Counted from the first letter of the stretch, positions 8,014 through 17,709 are shown. The stretch is 57,852 bases of DNA from Oscillospiraceae bacterium (GCA_015065615.1 SVPY01000014.1:1-57852); one strand, 5' to 3'. Notes: generated by a model not told the origin, from the sequence alone. Translations and numbers: made by a program.

Positions 8014-10536
8014 TTAAATAAGTTCTTTTTTAGCTTTTGCGGGGATGTAGGATAAAATAAGATGTCTTAAATCTGCAAAATTTTCTTTCGCGATAGCTTC
8101 CTTCATTTTGTTTATAATTATATCCTTGCCCTTTGCCCAGTTAAGGTTACTGTCTGCCTTATTTAAAAGAGTAATTATTTTTTCGCTTTCTTCCAAGTAA
8201 AGCTTTTTAATTTCATCCTTAACTTTTGCAACTGCTGAAATAGCCTTTACCTCGCCCTCGAAAATAAATACCTTAAGCATAAAAGCAGGTAAATTTGCGT
8301 TTGCAGTACCTCCCTCAAAAGTGATAACGGATTCAACTTCGTATGGCTCGCGGTTAACTACGTATACATAAGTTTTATTTTCGCTTTTAATATACTTATA
8401 TCTTGAAACTATGGGACCAAAGGTACTTGAAACGTCATCAAATTTCACTGCAGGGAGTTTTCTGTACTCCTTGGCAATTTCCCTCTGAATATCGGTATGG
8501 ACTCTATCTAAATAAAGTCCCCCCGAAGTCATTGAGAGGGAATCGTGCAGGGCTAAATCAAGAGTTAATTCCTCGGCAAAATATTTGGGAGCAGGGTAGG
8601 GGGAAGCAATACGAAGCTGAGATTTAAAGAAAAACTTATTATCGGGGTCATCGTCGTAGCTTGAATTTTCTTTTGAAATAAATTCGGGTTTATAGTCGCT
8701 AAGTGAATTAATAAACTCTATATTATCTTTATCTTTCTCTGTTACCGCATATTTTTTATGGTTGCCCCAAAGCTCTACCCAGCAGTCAAAATGGAAGCCT
8801 GCGGTGTTTTTTAGGTTTCTTAAAGTGCTGTGGACCTCACTGTCAAGATAAAAGAAGTCGTTATTACTATGGCTTTTTTCCAGGTCGAGAATACCGTGTG
8901 AACGCTCACGGGCACAGTCGTGCTCAACTGCAATCTCGATATTCTCATCGTTTTCAAATAGTTTTAAATCAAGACCGCCCATTCTGTATACTTCAAGATT
9001 AGAGTACCTGTTACCAAACTGAGCTTCTTCACTTTGAAAATGGCTGTAAAGTCCCTTTCCCGGCATCAGCCCGTAGAAGGACATCTCATTCCAAATAGTT
9101 AAAGTGAATTTAAGGTCACTTCTGTGTTTAATTATGGTATCCCTTATTTTTAAAATAAATTCGTGTATTTTCCTGCATCTGAAACTGACGAATTTATTTC
9201 TTATTTCTTCGTTACTTTCAATAAGCTTATAGCGCTTTTTAAATCTTTCGGGGTCGGGGGTGCTAAAGCCTGAATCTAAATTTTCTTCACTTTCAAAAAG
9301 CTTAAAGGAATAATCGTCATAACCACCAAGCAGTGAAGCGTACCAAAGGAAAGTTGCGTGCCAAAAGTTCACCTGAATGCCGTCAAAACTTTTATGGTGA
9401 CAGTATTTTGCGGCAACCTCGTCAAAATAATTAAGTACCTGACGCTGAACTTCAGGGTGCAAAGGGTTAAATATAGGAATTCTTATACCTGAAGGTGCAG
9501 GCTCGCCGTAGGCTACATAGTCGATATTATCAAAACCATCCAGTAAACCGTTTTCGTGGCACTCAACCCATCTTCTGAAATTCAGGGCGTGGTAAATTCT
9601 TGTCCAGTCGTTAGTGGATTTCTGAATATTACCTTCAAAGTCAATATTATTTATGGTGCCGCCGCCTTTTACTACGCTGTTAAGATCTGTATTCTGCAAA
9701 GCCATCAGGTTACCAAGCCTTAATAAGGTCATCGAGCCTGTAAAATGCAGGTTTTCTTTATCAAATTTAGTTAAAAGTTCTTCTAACCAATCGTTATAAT
9801 CGAAAGTTACCCGACCGTAATTGGTTCTATCCTCAGTAGTTACTCCGTTAAATCGGTGGTGAGGCTGGGTTTTAACAGGGATAATAGGGCCGTGGTACCA
9901 GTTTATAGGATAAATAAATTTATTAAGACCTGCAGATTTCATATATTCAATTTTACGGTCAATCCAAGGTGAAAACTCAAAAGTACCCATATCGCCGCCA
10001 ATACCGCAGGGGTCTTCGTACTGAATACCAAAGGTACGCTTGTTCTCTTTATAGCATTCCTCATCCATTAGGTTTTCGGGCAATTTTTCAAGCTCGTAAA
10101 CCTCTATTTTGCTTACTGCCGCAGGCTCCTCATCAGGAATACTGTAGGAAGTAAACACAATGCTATCGTCAGTCCAGCGAGGCCAATATAAAAGATAAAG
10201 CTTTTCCATTTTGTAGCTTAAAGGGTAGTTGTATCCTGTCATTAAGCTTGTGGTGCTATCGAAATTAGTGCCGTTCTGAATGCACATAAATCTAATTTTA
10301 TCATCGGGATAAGTAATTACCATTAAATGGGGTTTCTGCTTGTTTTCAAGCTGAAAGCGATAACCGAATCTTGAGCCTTTTACATTTGCCGCTTCACGGT
10401 AAGCACCGAATTCGGTTTCAACTAAAATACTTTCGCCAATTTCAAAATAGTTTTCGCCAAAGTCTTTAGTGCAGTCAATATCGGCTATAAGCTTTTTATT
10501 GATTTCTGCCCATATAGTGTTCTTCATAAAATTCAT
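8014..10536 (-). CDS. Large putative TIM-barrel glycosidase-like protein, unassigned family
   Basis: An 840-residue protein without a signal peptide. The middle carries barrel-like segments: a start of PWIDRKIEYMKSAGLNKFIY, FHFTGSMTLLRLGNL-like strands, KSFDGIQVNFWHATFLWYAS and FTLTIWNEMSFYG, the last two with acidic or aromatic residues at strand ends, as in GH10-like or GHL proteins. A C-terminal YVYVVNREPYEVESVITFEG sandwich resembles the end domain of many glycosidases. I cannot name the family or substrate. It is divergent from the AraC regulator at 10680 and shares a short intergenic region with it, so it is a likely target of that regulator. Confidence 0.55.
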   Translation of the reverse strand: MNFMKNTIWAEINKKLIADIDCTKDFGENYFEIGESILVETEFGAYREAANVKGSRFGYRFQLENKQKPHLMVITYPDDKIRFMCIQNGTNFDSTTSLMTGYNYPLSYKMEKLYLLYWPRWTDDSIVFTSYSIPDEEPAAVSKIEVYELEKLPENLMDEECYKENKRTFGIQYEDPCGIGGDMGTFEFSPWIDRKIEYMKSAGLNKFIYPINWYHGPIIPVKTQPHHRFNGVTTEDRTNYGRVTFDYNDWLEELLTKFDKENLHFTGSMTLLRLGNLMALQNTDLNSVVKGGGTINNIDFEGNIQKSTNDWTRIYHALNFRRWVECHENGLLDGFDNIDYVAYGEPAPSGIRIPIFNPLHPEVQRQVLNYFDEVAAKYCHHKSFDGIQVNFWHATFLWYASLLGGYDDYSFKLFESEENLDSGFSTPDPERFKKRYKLIESNEEIRNKFVSFRCRKIHEFILKIRDTIIKHRSDLKFTLTIWNEMSFYGLMPGKGLYSHFQSEEAQFGNRYSNLEVYRMGGLDLKLFENDENIEIAVEHDCARERSHGILDLEKSHSNNDFFYLDSEVHSTLRNLKNTAGFHFDCWVELWGNHKKYAVTEKDKDNIEFINSLSDYKPEFISKENSSYDDDPDNKFFFKSQLRIASPYPAPKYFAEELTLDLALHDSLSMTSGGLYLDRVHTDIQREIAKEYRKLPAVKFDDVSSTFGPIVSRYKYIKSENKTYVYVVNREPYEVESVITFEGGTANANLPAFMLKVFIFEGEVKAISAVAKVKDEIKKLYLEESEKIITLLNKADSNLNWAKGKDIIINKMKEAIAKENFADLRHLILSYIPAKAKKELI

Positions 10537-10568
10537 CCTTTCTGTGTATAAAATTCACATTTTATATT

Positions 10569-10597
10569 GACTTTAAAATTAAAAAAAGCTATTCTTA
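10569..10597 (+). promoter_or_regulatory. Promoter of the AraC-type regulator
   Basis: TTGACT, a spacer of about 17 AT-rich bases, then TATTCT, followed by a leader of roughly 85 bases that ends in AGGAGG. The same promoter is duplicated at about 7793-7822. The conserved leader (CTGTTGCGAATATTCATATA) may hold an operator. Confidence 0.55.
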
Positions 10598-10679
10598 GGT
10601 AAAAGTATAAGTAATATACATAAAAAGCGAAATAGCAGATATACATTAAACTGTTGCGAATATTCATATAGGAGGTAAT

Positions 10680-11423
10680 ATGGCGGTAAAAATTCTGGCT
10701 TTAGGTCACGGTGTAACAAAAAACTGGCACAATAAAAAAGTGAGCCTTGTTAACAGCTGGCACTTTGCCAATAACAGCGAAGGCTTTATTGATTATAACG
10801 GTAAGAAAATAAGAGTAGAAAAAGGCGACGTGTATATACTTCCCTATACTGTGGACTATAAGTTAAGCCAAAGCGAAAAGCTATATAACCATAGTTACCT
10901 TTGCTTTATAGATTTAAACTCCATGTGCTTCAACGAGATTGTTATAATAAAAAAAGATGATAGCCTTCTATATAAAACCGCACTATATATAAAAGAACTT
11001 ATTGAAAGTATTTCGCCTTTGCATCATGAAGGCTTTTATGCCCTTATGGATTTTACTGATAATTTGCCTGAAATAAAGCTTATTGAAAATCTTATCGAAT
11101 ATTTTATTTTAAATATATTTATTAATGATAAAAGGATAAAAGATAAAGCTGTAAGTGAGGCACTTTTATACATCCATAAACATTATACCGAGAAAATAAC
11201 AATCGATGATGTTGCTTCAAGGGTATTCTTAAATAAGAATTATTTCATAAAAAAATTCAGAGATATAATAGGAATGACTCCATACGAATATATCACCGAG
11301 CTCAGAATAGGCACGGTAAAAACATTAAGCCAAAGCGGACTAAGTGTTATAGAAGCTTCCGAAAGAGCGGGGTTTTCCACCACAGCATCTTACTACAGGG
11401 CAGTTAAAAATTCAAAAGGCTAA
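10680..11423 (+). CDS. AraC family transcriptional regulator
   Basis: A 247-residue regulator. The N-terminal part (about 1-140) looks like the cupin-type AraC ligand-binding domain. The C-terminal part has two helix-turn-helix motifs: ITIDDVASRVFLNKNYFIKK, then IGMTPYEYITELRIGTVKTL and SVIEASERAGFSTTASYYRA. The protein stops shortly after the second helix and is a little shorter than typical. It lies just upstream of, and in the same direction as, the GH141-GH36-GH141 cluster and divergent from the gene at 8014. The context says it senses a sugar or oligosaccharide and controls these genes. Its own promoter and first codons are duplicated at 7771-7970. Confidence 0.9.
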   Translation: MAVKILALGHGVTKNWHNKKVSLVNSWHFANNSEGFIDYNGKKIRVEKGDVYILPYTVDYKLSQSEKLYNHSYLCFIDLNSMCFNEIVIIKKDDSLLYKTALYIKELIESISPLHHEGFYALMDFTDNLPEIKLIENLIEYFILNIFINDKRIKDKAVSEALLYIHKHYTEKITIDDVASRVFLNKNYFIKKFRDIIGMTPYEYITELRIGTVKTLSQSGLSVIEASERAGFSTTASYYRAVKNSKG

Positions 11424-11446
11424 AATCTGTCTATATATTATATAGT

Positions 11447-11482
11447 TTTTGTCTTGCAATATATTTTTAAACCAATTAAAAT
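11447..11482 (+). promoter_or_regulatory. Promoter of the first beta-helix glycosidase gene
   Basis: TTGCAA (11454-11459), N17, TAAAAT (11477-11482). The -35 is embedded in TTTTGTCTTGC (11447-11457), which is repeated exactly at 15651-15661 before the second beta-helix gene. Upstream sequence from about 11419 is also similar to that at about 15623. Confidence 0.65.
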
Positions 11483-11511
11483 AAATATATAAACCTAAGG
11501 AGGTAAAATAT

Positions 11512-13515
11512 ATGCTAACTCTTATGAATTCATCCAATATTTATATTTCTCAGGCTTATGGTGACGATGGTTACAGCGGCACAAGCCCTGTGGCATCAGA
11601 TGGCGGATTTGGCCCTCTGAGAACTTTTAATCAAGCTTTTTATAGGATAAACTCTCTGCGCGCCAGCGGCTTTAATCAGCCTCTTTCAATTAAAGTGATT
11701 GGTGATTATTGCCTTGAAAATACCGTACGGTTTGGTATTGATAAAAGTGACAATGATTATTTACCTGAGCACAATTTGGGCAATATTACTCTTGAAAGCT
11801 ATGGCGACGAAAAAGCAAGGCTCATAGGCGGTAAAATTTTAAAAGGATTTAAGAAGGATAATTTTAACGGAACGGACTGTATTTCTCTTTATATTCCCGA
11901 AGTAAAAGAAAAAAAGTGGCTTTTTACTGACCTTTACGTAAACGGAAAGAGGGCAAATAGTACCCGTTACCCCAAAAACGGAACTTTAGAAGCAATAACA
12001 ACTGAAAATTCCGGTAAAAAAGAGAATTTTGATCAAGAACTTTTTGACGGCTCCAAGTGGTTTATTGCAAAGAAGGAAGATTTAGAGAACATCAAGGGTA
12101 TTGAGCACAGTATTGTTTCCTTCTATCATTACTGGATAGACGAGCATTCACCCGTAGAAAGTTACGACAGAGAGACGGGTAAGCTTACTTTAGAGTATAC
12201 TTCACGCTTCAAGCTTACTGTAAATTACGACGAAGACCTTAGCTCCGATTTACACTACTATCTTGAAAACGTAGGCGAGACCTTCAGCGATGAAAACGAG
12301 TGGTTCTTAGACGTTGAGGAAGGTATGCTCTACTATGTTCCTGAAGAAGGCGCAGATATCGATAAGCTTGAAATTATAGCTCCTACTTTAGAAAGACTTA
12401 TAGAAGTTAAGGGTTGCCCCGAGCACAGATTATGCGGTGTAAGAATCAGAAATATCGACCTTATTGCTTCAAGAGGCGACTACGTAAGTAAGGTAAGCAC
12501 CGCTATGAAAGAAGAGGGCAAATTTGCCTCCGATGCTCAGTCCGTACACGGCGGCCACGGCGCTATTCTTTTTGAGCAGGCAGAGTGCAGTGGTATTTAC
12601 GGCTGTAATATAAGCTGTATGGGTGTGCATGCTATAGAAATTAACTACGGCTCAGAAAATATCCATGTAGAAAACTGCAATATAGAAAATATAGGTGCAG
12701 GCGGCGTTAAAATATACGGTAACGATGTAAACGAGCCCATAGAAAATAAAACTTCTAACTGTGTAATTAAAAAGAATTTAATTAAAAACTGCGGTAAGCG
12801 CTATGCAGCAGGTTGCGGTGTGCTTATTAATCATTCTTCCAATAACGAAGTAAGTGATAACGAAATATGTTACCTCGATTACACAGGTATCTCCGTTGGC
12901 TGGAGATGGGGCTACCATCTTTCCAATACTTACGGAAATATTATTAAAAATAACCACATTCACCACCTAGGTATGGGCAGGCTTTCCGACATGGGCGGCG
13001 TTTACCTTTTAGGCTGCCAGAAAGGTACAGTGGTTGAGGGTAACCATATTCACGACGTTATCAGTACTCATTACGGCGGCTGGGGACTTTATACCGATGA
13101 AGGCAGCAGCTACATCACTTTGGAAAATAACGTGGTTTACCGCTGCAAGAATAACTGTTACCACCAGCATTTCGGCAGCTACAATACAGTAAGAAACAAC
13201 GTTTTCGCTTTCTCAGGCGAAGCTTTAGTTAGAGTAAGCCGCAATGAAAGTCATGTGGGTATTCTTTTAGAGAATAATACCTACATTACGGACGGTAACT
13301 ACGTTTATGATTGCTGGGTGACTTGTCCTCCTACTTGCCTTCTTGCCAATAACAATAAGGTATGGGACTTAAACGGCGAAGTTAAAATGTTCAAAAACGG
13401 TTACGATTTAAATAAATGGCAGACCGTAGCCAATAAAGACGAAGGCACAGTTATCGAGAAACCTAAATATATTTTAATCGATAAAGAAAAACGTGAGATA
13501 AAAGTATTGAAGTAA
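11512..13515 (+). CDS. Right-handed parallel beta-helix glycosidase-like protein (GH141/GH120-like), copy 1
   Basis: A 667-residue protein. The N-terminus (ISQAYGDDGYSGTSP, then G-P-L-R-T-F-N-Q-A) and the segment LIGGKILKG followed by FTDLYVNGKRANSTRYPKNG match the start of GH141/GH120-type parallel beta-helix enzymes. Regular helix turns follow, with runs such as SENIHVENCNIENIGAGGVK and NNHIHHLGMGRLSDMGGVYL, and the family-typical GGWGLYTDEGSS. GH141 members act on fucose- or xylose-containing plant glycans; the substrate here is not shown by sequence. There is no signal peptide, so it should act on imported oligosaccharides. A perfect AAGGAGG site sets the start. No terminator separates it from the GH36 gene 39 bases downstream, so the two form an operon. 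Confidence 0.8.
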   Translation: MLTLMNSSNIYISQAYGDDGYSGTSPVASDGGFGPLRTFNQAFYRINSLRASGFNQPLSIKVIGDYCLENTVRFGIDKSDNDYLPEHNLGNITLESYGDEKARLIGGKILKGFKKDNFNGTDCISLYIPEVKEKKWLFTDLYVNGKRANSTRYPKNGTLEAITTENSGKKENFDQELFDGSKWFIAKKEDLENIKGIEHSIVSFYHYWIDEHSPVESYDRETGKLTLEYTSRFKLTVNYDEDLSSDLHYYLENVGETFSDENEWFLDVEEGMLYYVPEEGADIDKLEIIAPTLERLIEVKGCPEHRLCGVRIRNIDLIASRGDYVSKVSTAMKEEGKFASDAQSVHGGHGAILFEQAECSGIYGCNISCMGVHAIEINYGSENIHVENCNIENIGAGGVKIYGNDVNEPIENKTSNCVIKKNLIKNCGKRYAAGCGVLINHSSNNEVSDNEICYLDYTGISVGWRWGYHLSNTYGNIIKNNHIHHLGMGRLSDMGGVYLLGCQKGTVVEGNHIHDVISTHYGGWGLYTDEGSSYITLENNVVYRCKNNCYHQHFGSYNTVRNNVFAFSGEALVRVSRNESHVGILLENNTYITDGNYVYDCWVTCPPTCLLANNNKVWDLNGEVKMFKNGYDLNKWQTVANKDEGTVIEKPKYILIDKEKREIKVLK

Positions 13516-13554
13516 ACGTAATTATTAAAATTATTCATATAAAGAGGCGTTAAT

Positions 13555-15480
13555 ATGTGTAAAAAAGATTTCCTTCAGAAAATTGCATCAGTTAAAATCG
13601 GAGGTGAATATTACCCCATAGGCGCAAAGGGGTTAACAGTCGGAAATATAAAAATAAGCGTAGAGTTCGAGAATAAAGCCGAGGATTTATACTCATGGGT
13701 AATAAACGTATTAAATGATTCCGAAGAAAATTCACCCAGGATCACCGAGCTTATGGGTATGGATTTGGATTTAGCCGTTACGGATGAAGTAAAGTTTAAT
13801 ACCTTAAGAGGTGACGACTGTACGATTTATTCCTTCTATCCCGAAACTTTTGAGCTTAATGACGGTACAAGCGTTGAAAGAGCGCCCTTTGGCGCCCGTC
13901 CTTCCAATACAAGCGCCTTCCCTTATTTCGATATTGTGGATTCAAAAGGAGAGGGTTTGGTTTGCGGTATCGGCTGGTCGGGTCAGTGGAAGTTAAGCGT
14001 TACAAGAAACGCTGATTCAGTTAATATTAAAACAGGTTTTCAGGATTGTGATTTTTATCTTTTACCCGGTGAAAAAGTTCGCTCCGTCCGTGCTCTCGTT
14101 TACATCGGTAAGGGCGGCGTAAATAAACTTCGCCAGAACTTTGTTAAACTCCATAGAGAATTTTATAGTTTCGCAGAGCCTGACAAGGCATTTTTCCCCG
14201 TTAGTGCTTCTTGTTTCGATAGATATTATTGGGGTAATCTGCCGCAAATTAACGAAACCGTATTTTTTGAAACAGAAGGCGCACAGCTTGCCATTATAGA
14301 AAATGCGGCAAAATGCGAGTACGTTAACAGTTTCTGGCTGGATGCCTGCTGGTTCGAAGGCGCATTCAGAACGGGCGTAGGTAACTATAAATACGCAAAG
14401 GGCTTTAAAAACGGTCTTAAAGCCTTGGGCGACCTATCGCATAAGAACAATATGAAGTTTATTCTGTGGTTTGAGCCAGCTCGTGCTATGCCAGGTACAG
14501 ACGTTTACGAGAAATTTAAAGATGATAAGCGCAAAATTATAAGCCTCCCCAATGCTCAAAGACGCTTGGTAAACCTTGGCGACGAGGAAGTTTTAAATTA
14601 TCAGTTAGAAAATATTTCTAAAATAATCAAAGATAACGGCGTTGATATTTACCGCCAGGATTTTAATATAGACCCATATTCTTATTTACGCTCAATAGAA
14701 GAGGAAGATAGAGTCGGTATAGCTCAAATAAGGTTTACAGAGGGTATCTACAAGCTTTGGGATGGCTTAAAGGAAAGATTCCCCGGTTTATTTATAGATA
14801 ACTGCGCTTCAGGCGGCAGACTTATTGATGTAGAAACAAATATGCGCGCAATTCCTTTATGGCAGAGCGATATGAGCTGCAGACCTTCTCCTTTAGCTAC
14901 TCAGAACGAGAATATTTGCCTTTCAAGATATATTCCCTATCATCAGGGCGGCACCTTCGATTATACAGCATATTTTATGCGTTCCGCAGTTACTACGGGC
15001 GTTGCCTGCGCCTTCGGTTTCCTTTCTGGAATTATCGATAGTCAGGAGGAAAAGAACTCAATGGAAGCAATTTCAAACGAAGCTTTTAAAGCATCGGAGG
15101 TTGTTAATTTCGGCGTATCCGACGTGGAAACAATCAAAAAGTCTATGAAGGAAGCTTTATCCCTTCGTGAATATTGGCTTGGTGACTTCACTGCAATTAC
15201 TCCTCCTTCCGACAGTAAAGAGGATATCGTGGCTTACGCTTTAAAAATAAGGGAAGAAAACAAAGCCGTGGCGGTAGTATTAAGGCGTGAAGATGCCCCC
15301 GATAACTTTATTTTAAATCTCCCTGATATAGATATTGATAAAGAATATAAATTAACATTCTCTGATGAGGATTTTGTAAGAGAGGAAGCTAAAATTAAAG
15401 GTGCTGAACTTACTAAAGGCTTAAAAGTTAAATTTACAAAAGCCCCCGCAAGCTTACTTCTTTTCTATAACGAGATTTAA
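13555..15480 (+). CDS. GH36 alpha-galactosidase
   Basis: A 641-residue melibiase-type enzyme that hydrolyses terminal alpha-galactosides. The barrel carries SFWLDACWFEG, MKFILWFEPARAMPGTD, DIYRQDFN with the expected nucleophile Asp369, IDNCASGGRLIDVE, and LWQSDMS with the expected acid/base Asp439, by analogy with known GH36 enzymes. The N-terminal sandwich and C-terminal small domain are present, so the gene looks complete. It has no signal peptide. It is co-transcribed with the upstream beta-helix gene and ends at a terminator. Two pieces of this gene (near 13813-13857 and the last 60 or so bases) reappear fused to a truncated uvrB at 18898-19011. Confidence 0.9.
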   Translation: MCKKDFLQKIASVKIGGEYYPIGAKGLTVGNIKISVEFENKAEDLYSWVINVLNDSEENSPRITELMGMDLDLAVTDEVKFNTLRGDDCTIYSFYPETFELNDGTSVERAPFGARPSNTSAFPYFDIVDSKGEGLVCGIGWSGQWKLSVTRNADSVNIKTGFQDCDFYLLPGEKVRSVRALVYIGKGGVNKLRQNFVKLHREFYSFAEPDKAFFPVSASCFDRYYWGNLPQINETVFFETEGAQLAIIENAAKCEYVNSFWLDACWFEGAFRTGVGNYKYAKGFKNGLKALGDLSHKNNMKFILWFEPARAMPGTDVYEKFKDDKRKIISLPNAQRRLVNLGDEEVLNYQLENISKIIKDNGVDIYRQDFNIDPYSYLRSIEEEDRVGIAQIRFTEGIYKLWDGLKERFPGLFIDNCASGGRLIDVETNMRAIPLWQSDMSCRPSPLATQNENICLSRYIPYHQGGTFDYTAYFMRSAVTTGVACAFGFLSGIIDSQEEKNSMEAISNEAFKASEVVNFGVSDVETIKKSMKEALSLREYWLGDFTAITPPSDSKEDIVAYALKIREENKAVAVVLRREDAPDNFILNLPDIDIDKEYKLTFSDEDFVREEAKIKGAELTKGLKVKFTKAPASLLLFYNEI

Positions 15481-15495
15481 CAAAATAGTTTAAAA

Positions 15496-15526
15496 GACGC
15501 ACAGAAAAAACTGTGCGCCTTTTTTT
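15496..15526 (+). terminator. Terminator after GH36
   Basis: GACGCACAG pairs with CTGTGCGCC (one mismatch) around six A residues, followed by seven T residues. Confidence 0.85.
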
Positions 15527-15530
15527 AATA

Positions 15531-15590
15531 CAAACAAATTTTCGAATTTCTATTTACATTAAGGAGAATATAAAGTAAAATTATATTGGT
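15531..15590 (+). repeat. Dispersed promoter repeat, copy 1
   Basis: About 60 bases that recur at 17751-17810 and 22026-22084, each time just after a terminator. The repeat contains TTTACA (15553-15558), N17, TAAAAT (15576-15581), a good sigma-A promoter. The third copy lies directly before a truncated uvrB, so this may be the ancestral uvrB promoter. Here it precedes the second beta-helix gene by about 120 bases. Confidence 0.75.
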
Positions 15591-15650
15591 AAATTTTTCG
15601 CTAAGAATTAAATATATAAAAAGGCTAATATTTGGCTATATTTTGTTAAG

Positions 15651-15686
15651 TTTTGTCTTGCTTAGTTTTAAAATAATCTATATAAT
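15651..15686 (+). promoter_or_regulatory. Promoter of the second beta-helix glycosidase gene
   Basis: TTGCTT (15658-15663), N17, TATAAT (15681-15686), with TTTTGTCTTGC (15651-15661) identical to the promoter at 11447. Upstream similarity from about 15623 suggests a common operator. Confidence 0.65.
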
Positions 15687-15711
15687 TAAGTAAAAAGACA
15701 GGAGGGTCAAT

Positions 15712-17703
15712 ATGCTTACACAAAATAATTCTTCAACTATTTACGTTTCACAGGAATATGGCGACGATAATTATACGGGCACAAGTGCAAAAGCGGGCGA
15801 ATACGGCGCAGGTCCTTTCAGGACTTTGGAAAGGGCGATGTACGTAATTCTCTGTATGCGCGCTTCAGGTCTCAGGCATAATATAAGCATTAAAATTATC
15901 GGCGATTATTGTATGAACAACACCCTTAAATTCGGCTTCAGCGAAAACACCTGCTATCTTTTCGGCGGCCACCACAATATGAGCAACGTCACATTAGAGG
16001 GCTACGATAAAAACGCAAGAGTAATCGGCGGTAAAAAATTAAAGGGCTTTAAAAAGGACGTCTTTAACGGTAAGGAATGTATCTCCCTGTATATTCCAGA
16101 AGTCAAGGAAGGCAAGTGGAAGTTTACTGACCTTTACGTAAACGGCAAAAGAGCAGAAAGCACCAAGTACCCTAAAAACGGTACTTTAAAAGCTGTAGCT
16201 ACCGAAATGGGTGAAAAGAAGGAGCTTTTTGACGGCTCCAAGTGGTTTATTGCAAAGAAGGAAGATTTAGAAAATATCAAGGGTATTGAGCACAGCATTG
16301 TTTCCTTCTACCACTACTGGATAGACGAGCATTCTCCCGTAGAAAGCTACGATTACGAAACAGGCAAGCTTACAATGGAATATAGGTCACGTTTTGCAAT
16401 TACTGTTGACTATGAAAAAAACGGTACCTCCGACCTTCACTATTACCTTGAAAATATAGCCGAAACCTTCAGTGATGAAAACGAATGGTTCCTGGACGTT
16501 AAAAACGGTATGCTTTACTATATTCCCGAGGAAAACGTAAAGAATATTGAGGACTTAGAGATAATTGCACCTACAGTGTCCCGAATTTTTAAAGTTAACG
16601 GTGAGCCTGATAATAAATTAAAGGCTATAAGAATCCGCAACATCACACTTTTAGGCTCTAAGGGCGATTACGTAAGCCGCAACAGTACAGATATGAAAGA
16701 GCAGGAGGAAAAATTTGCCTCCGACGCCCAGTCAGTTCACGCCGCTCATGGCGCTGTGCTCTTTGAAAATGCTGAGTGCTGCTGCCTTGAAAACGTAAAT
16801 CTTCTATGTATGGGCGTTCACGCAGTTGAAATAAGCTACGGCAGTGAGAATATAAGAGTTGAAAACTGCCGAATTGAAAACGCAGGCGCAGGCGGTATAA
16901 AGGTTTACGGCGGCGATGCAAATGCAAGCGGCGAAAAGCGTACAAGCGGCTGCATAATAAGAAAGAATCTTATAAAAAATTGCGGTAGGCGCTATGCTGC
17001 AGGCTGCGGTATACTTATTAACCACGCTTCAAATAATGAAATATCCGACAATGAGATTTGTTACCTGGATTATTCGGGCATTTCCGCAGGATTTGTCTGG
17101 GGTTATTATCCTTCAAATACCTATGCGAATTTAATAAGGAATAACCACATCCACCACATCGGCACGGGCAGGCTTTCCGATATGGGCGGTATCTACCTTT
17201 TAGGATATCAGGAGGGCACTCTCGTCCAAGGTAACCTTATCCACGATATTACGAGTGCTCACTATGGCGGCTGGGGACTTTATACCGACGAGGGCAGCAG
17301 CTACATTACCTTTGAGGATAACGTTATCTATAACTGCAAGGATAACTGTTACCACCAGAATTACGGCAGCTACAACGTACTGAGAAATAACGTGTTTGCT
17401 TTTAGCGGTAACGAGCTTGTAAGGGTTTCAAGAAACGAAAGCCATTTGGGTCTTCTCTTTGAAAATAATGTATTTATCACCGATAAACCTTCAATTTATT
17501 ACACTGAGCACCTTGCACCTTTAATGGTAATTGAAGCCAACAACAACACTTATTACAGTACCAAAGGTGAAGTTACCATGTATAAGGGCAAATACAGCCT
17601 GGAAGAATGGCAGAAAGCTTTCGGCAAGGATGAGGGCAGTGTGGTTAAAAAGCCTGATTTTATCCTCATTGACGAAGAAAAACGCGAAATAAAAATACTT
17701 TAA
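15712..17703 (+). CDS. Right-handed parallel beta-helix glycosidase-like protein (GH141/GH120-like), copy 2
   Basis: A 663-residue paralogue of the gene at 11512, with the same architecture: Y-G-D-D-N-Y-T-G-T-S start, VIGGKKLKGFKKD, FTDLYVNGKRAESTKYPKNG, then helix turns and NNHIHHIGTGRLSDMGGIYL and GGWGLYTDEGSS. It has no signal peptide. AGGAGGG sets the start. Most of the gene is clearly diverged from copy 1, but the patch 16226-16353 is nearly identical to 12041-12168 even at silent sites, which points to recent gene conversion. Its promoter resembles that of copy 1, so both probably answer to the AraC regulator. Different end regions may give different side-chain specificity; that is inference. 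Confidence 0.8.
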   Translation: MLTQNNSSTIYVSQEYGDDNYTGTSAKAGEYGAGPFRTLERAMYVILCMRASGLRHNISIKIIGDYCMNNTLKFGFSENTCYLFGGHHNMSNVTLEGYDKNARVIGGKKLKGFKKDVFNGKECISLYIPEVKEGKWKFTDLYVNGKRAESTKYPKNGTLKAVATEMGEKKELFDGSKWFIAKKEDLENIKGIEHSIVSFYHYWIDEHSPVESYDYETGKLTMEYRSRFAITVDYEKNGTSDLHYYLENIAETFSDENEWFLDVKNGMLYYIPEENVKNIEDLEIIAPTVSRIFKVNGEPDNKLKAIRIRNITLLGSKGDYVSRNSTDMKEQEEKFASDAQSVHAAHGAVLFENAECCCLENVNLLCMGVHAVEISYGSENIRVENCRIENAGAGGIKVYGGDANASGEKRTSGCIIRKNLIKNCGRRYAAGCGILINHASNNEISDNEICYLDYSGISAGFVWGYYPSNTYANLIRNNHIHHIGTGRLSDMGGIYLLGYQEGTLVQGNLIHDITSAHYGGWGLYTDEGSSYITFEDNVIYNCKDNCYHQNYGSYNVLRNNVFAFSGNELVRVSRNESHLGLLFENNVFITDKPSIYYTEHLAPLMVIEANNNTYYSTKGEVTMYKGKYSLEEWQKAFGKDEGSVVKKPDFILIDEEKREIKIL

Positions 17704-17709
17704 AAGCTA

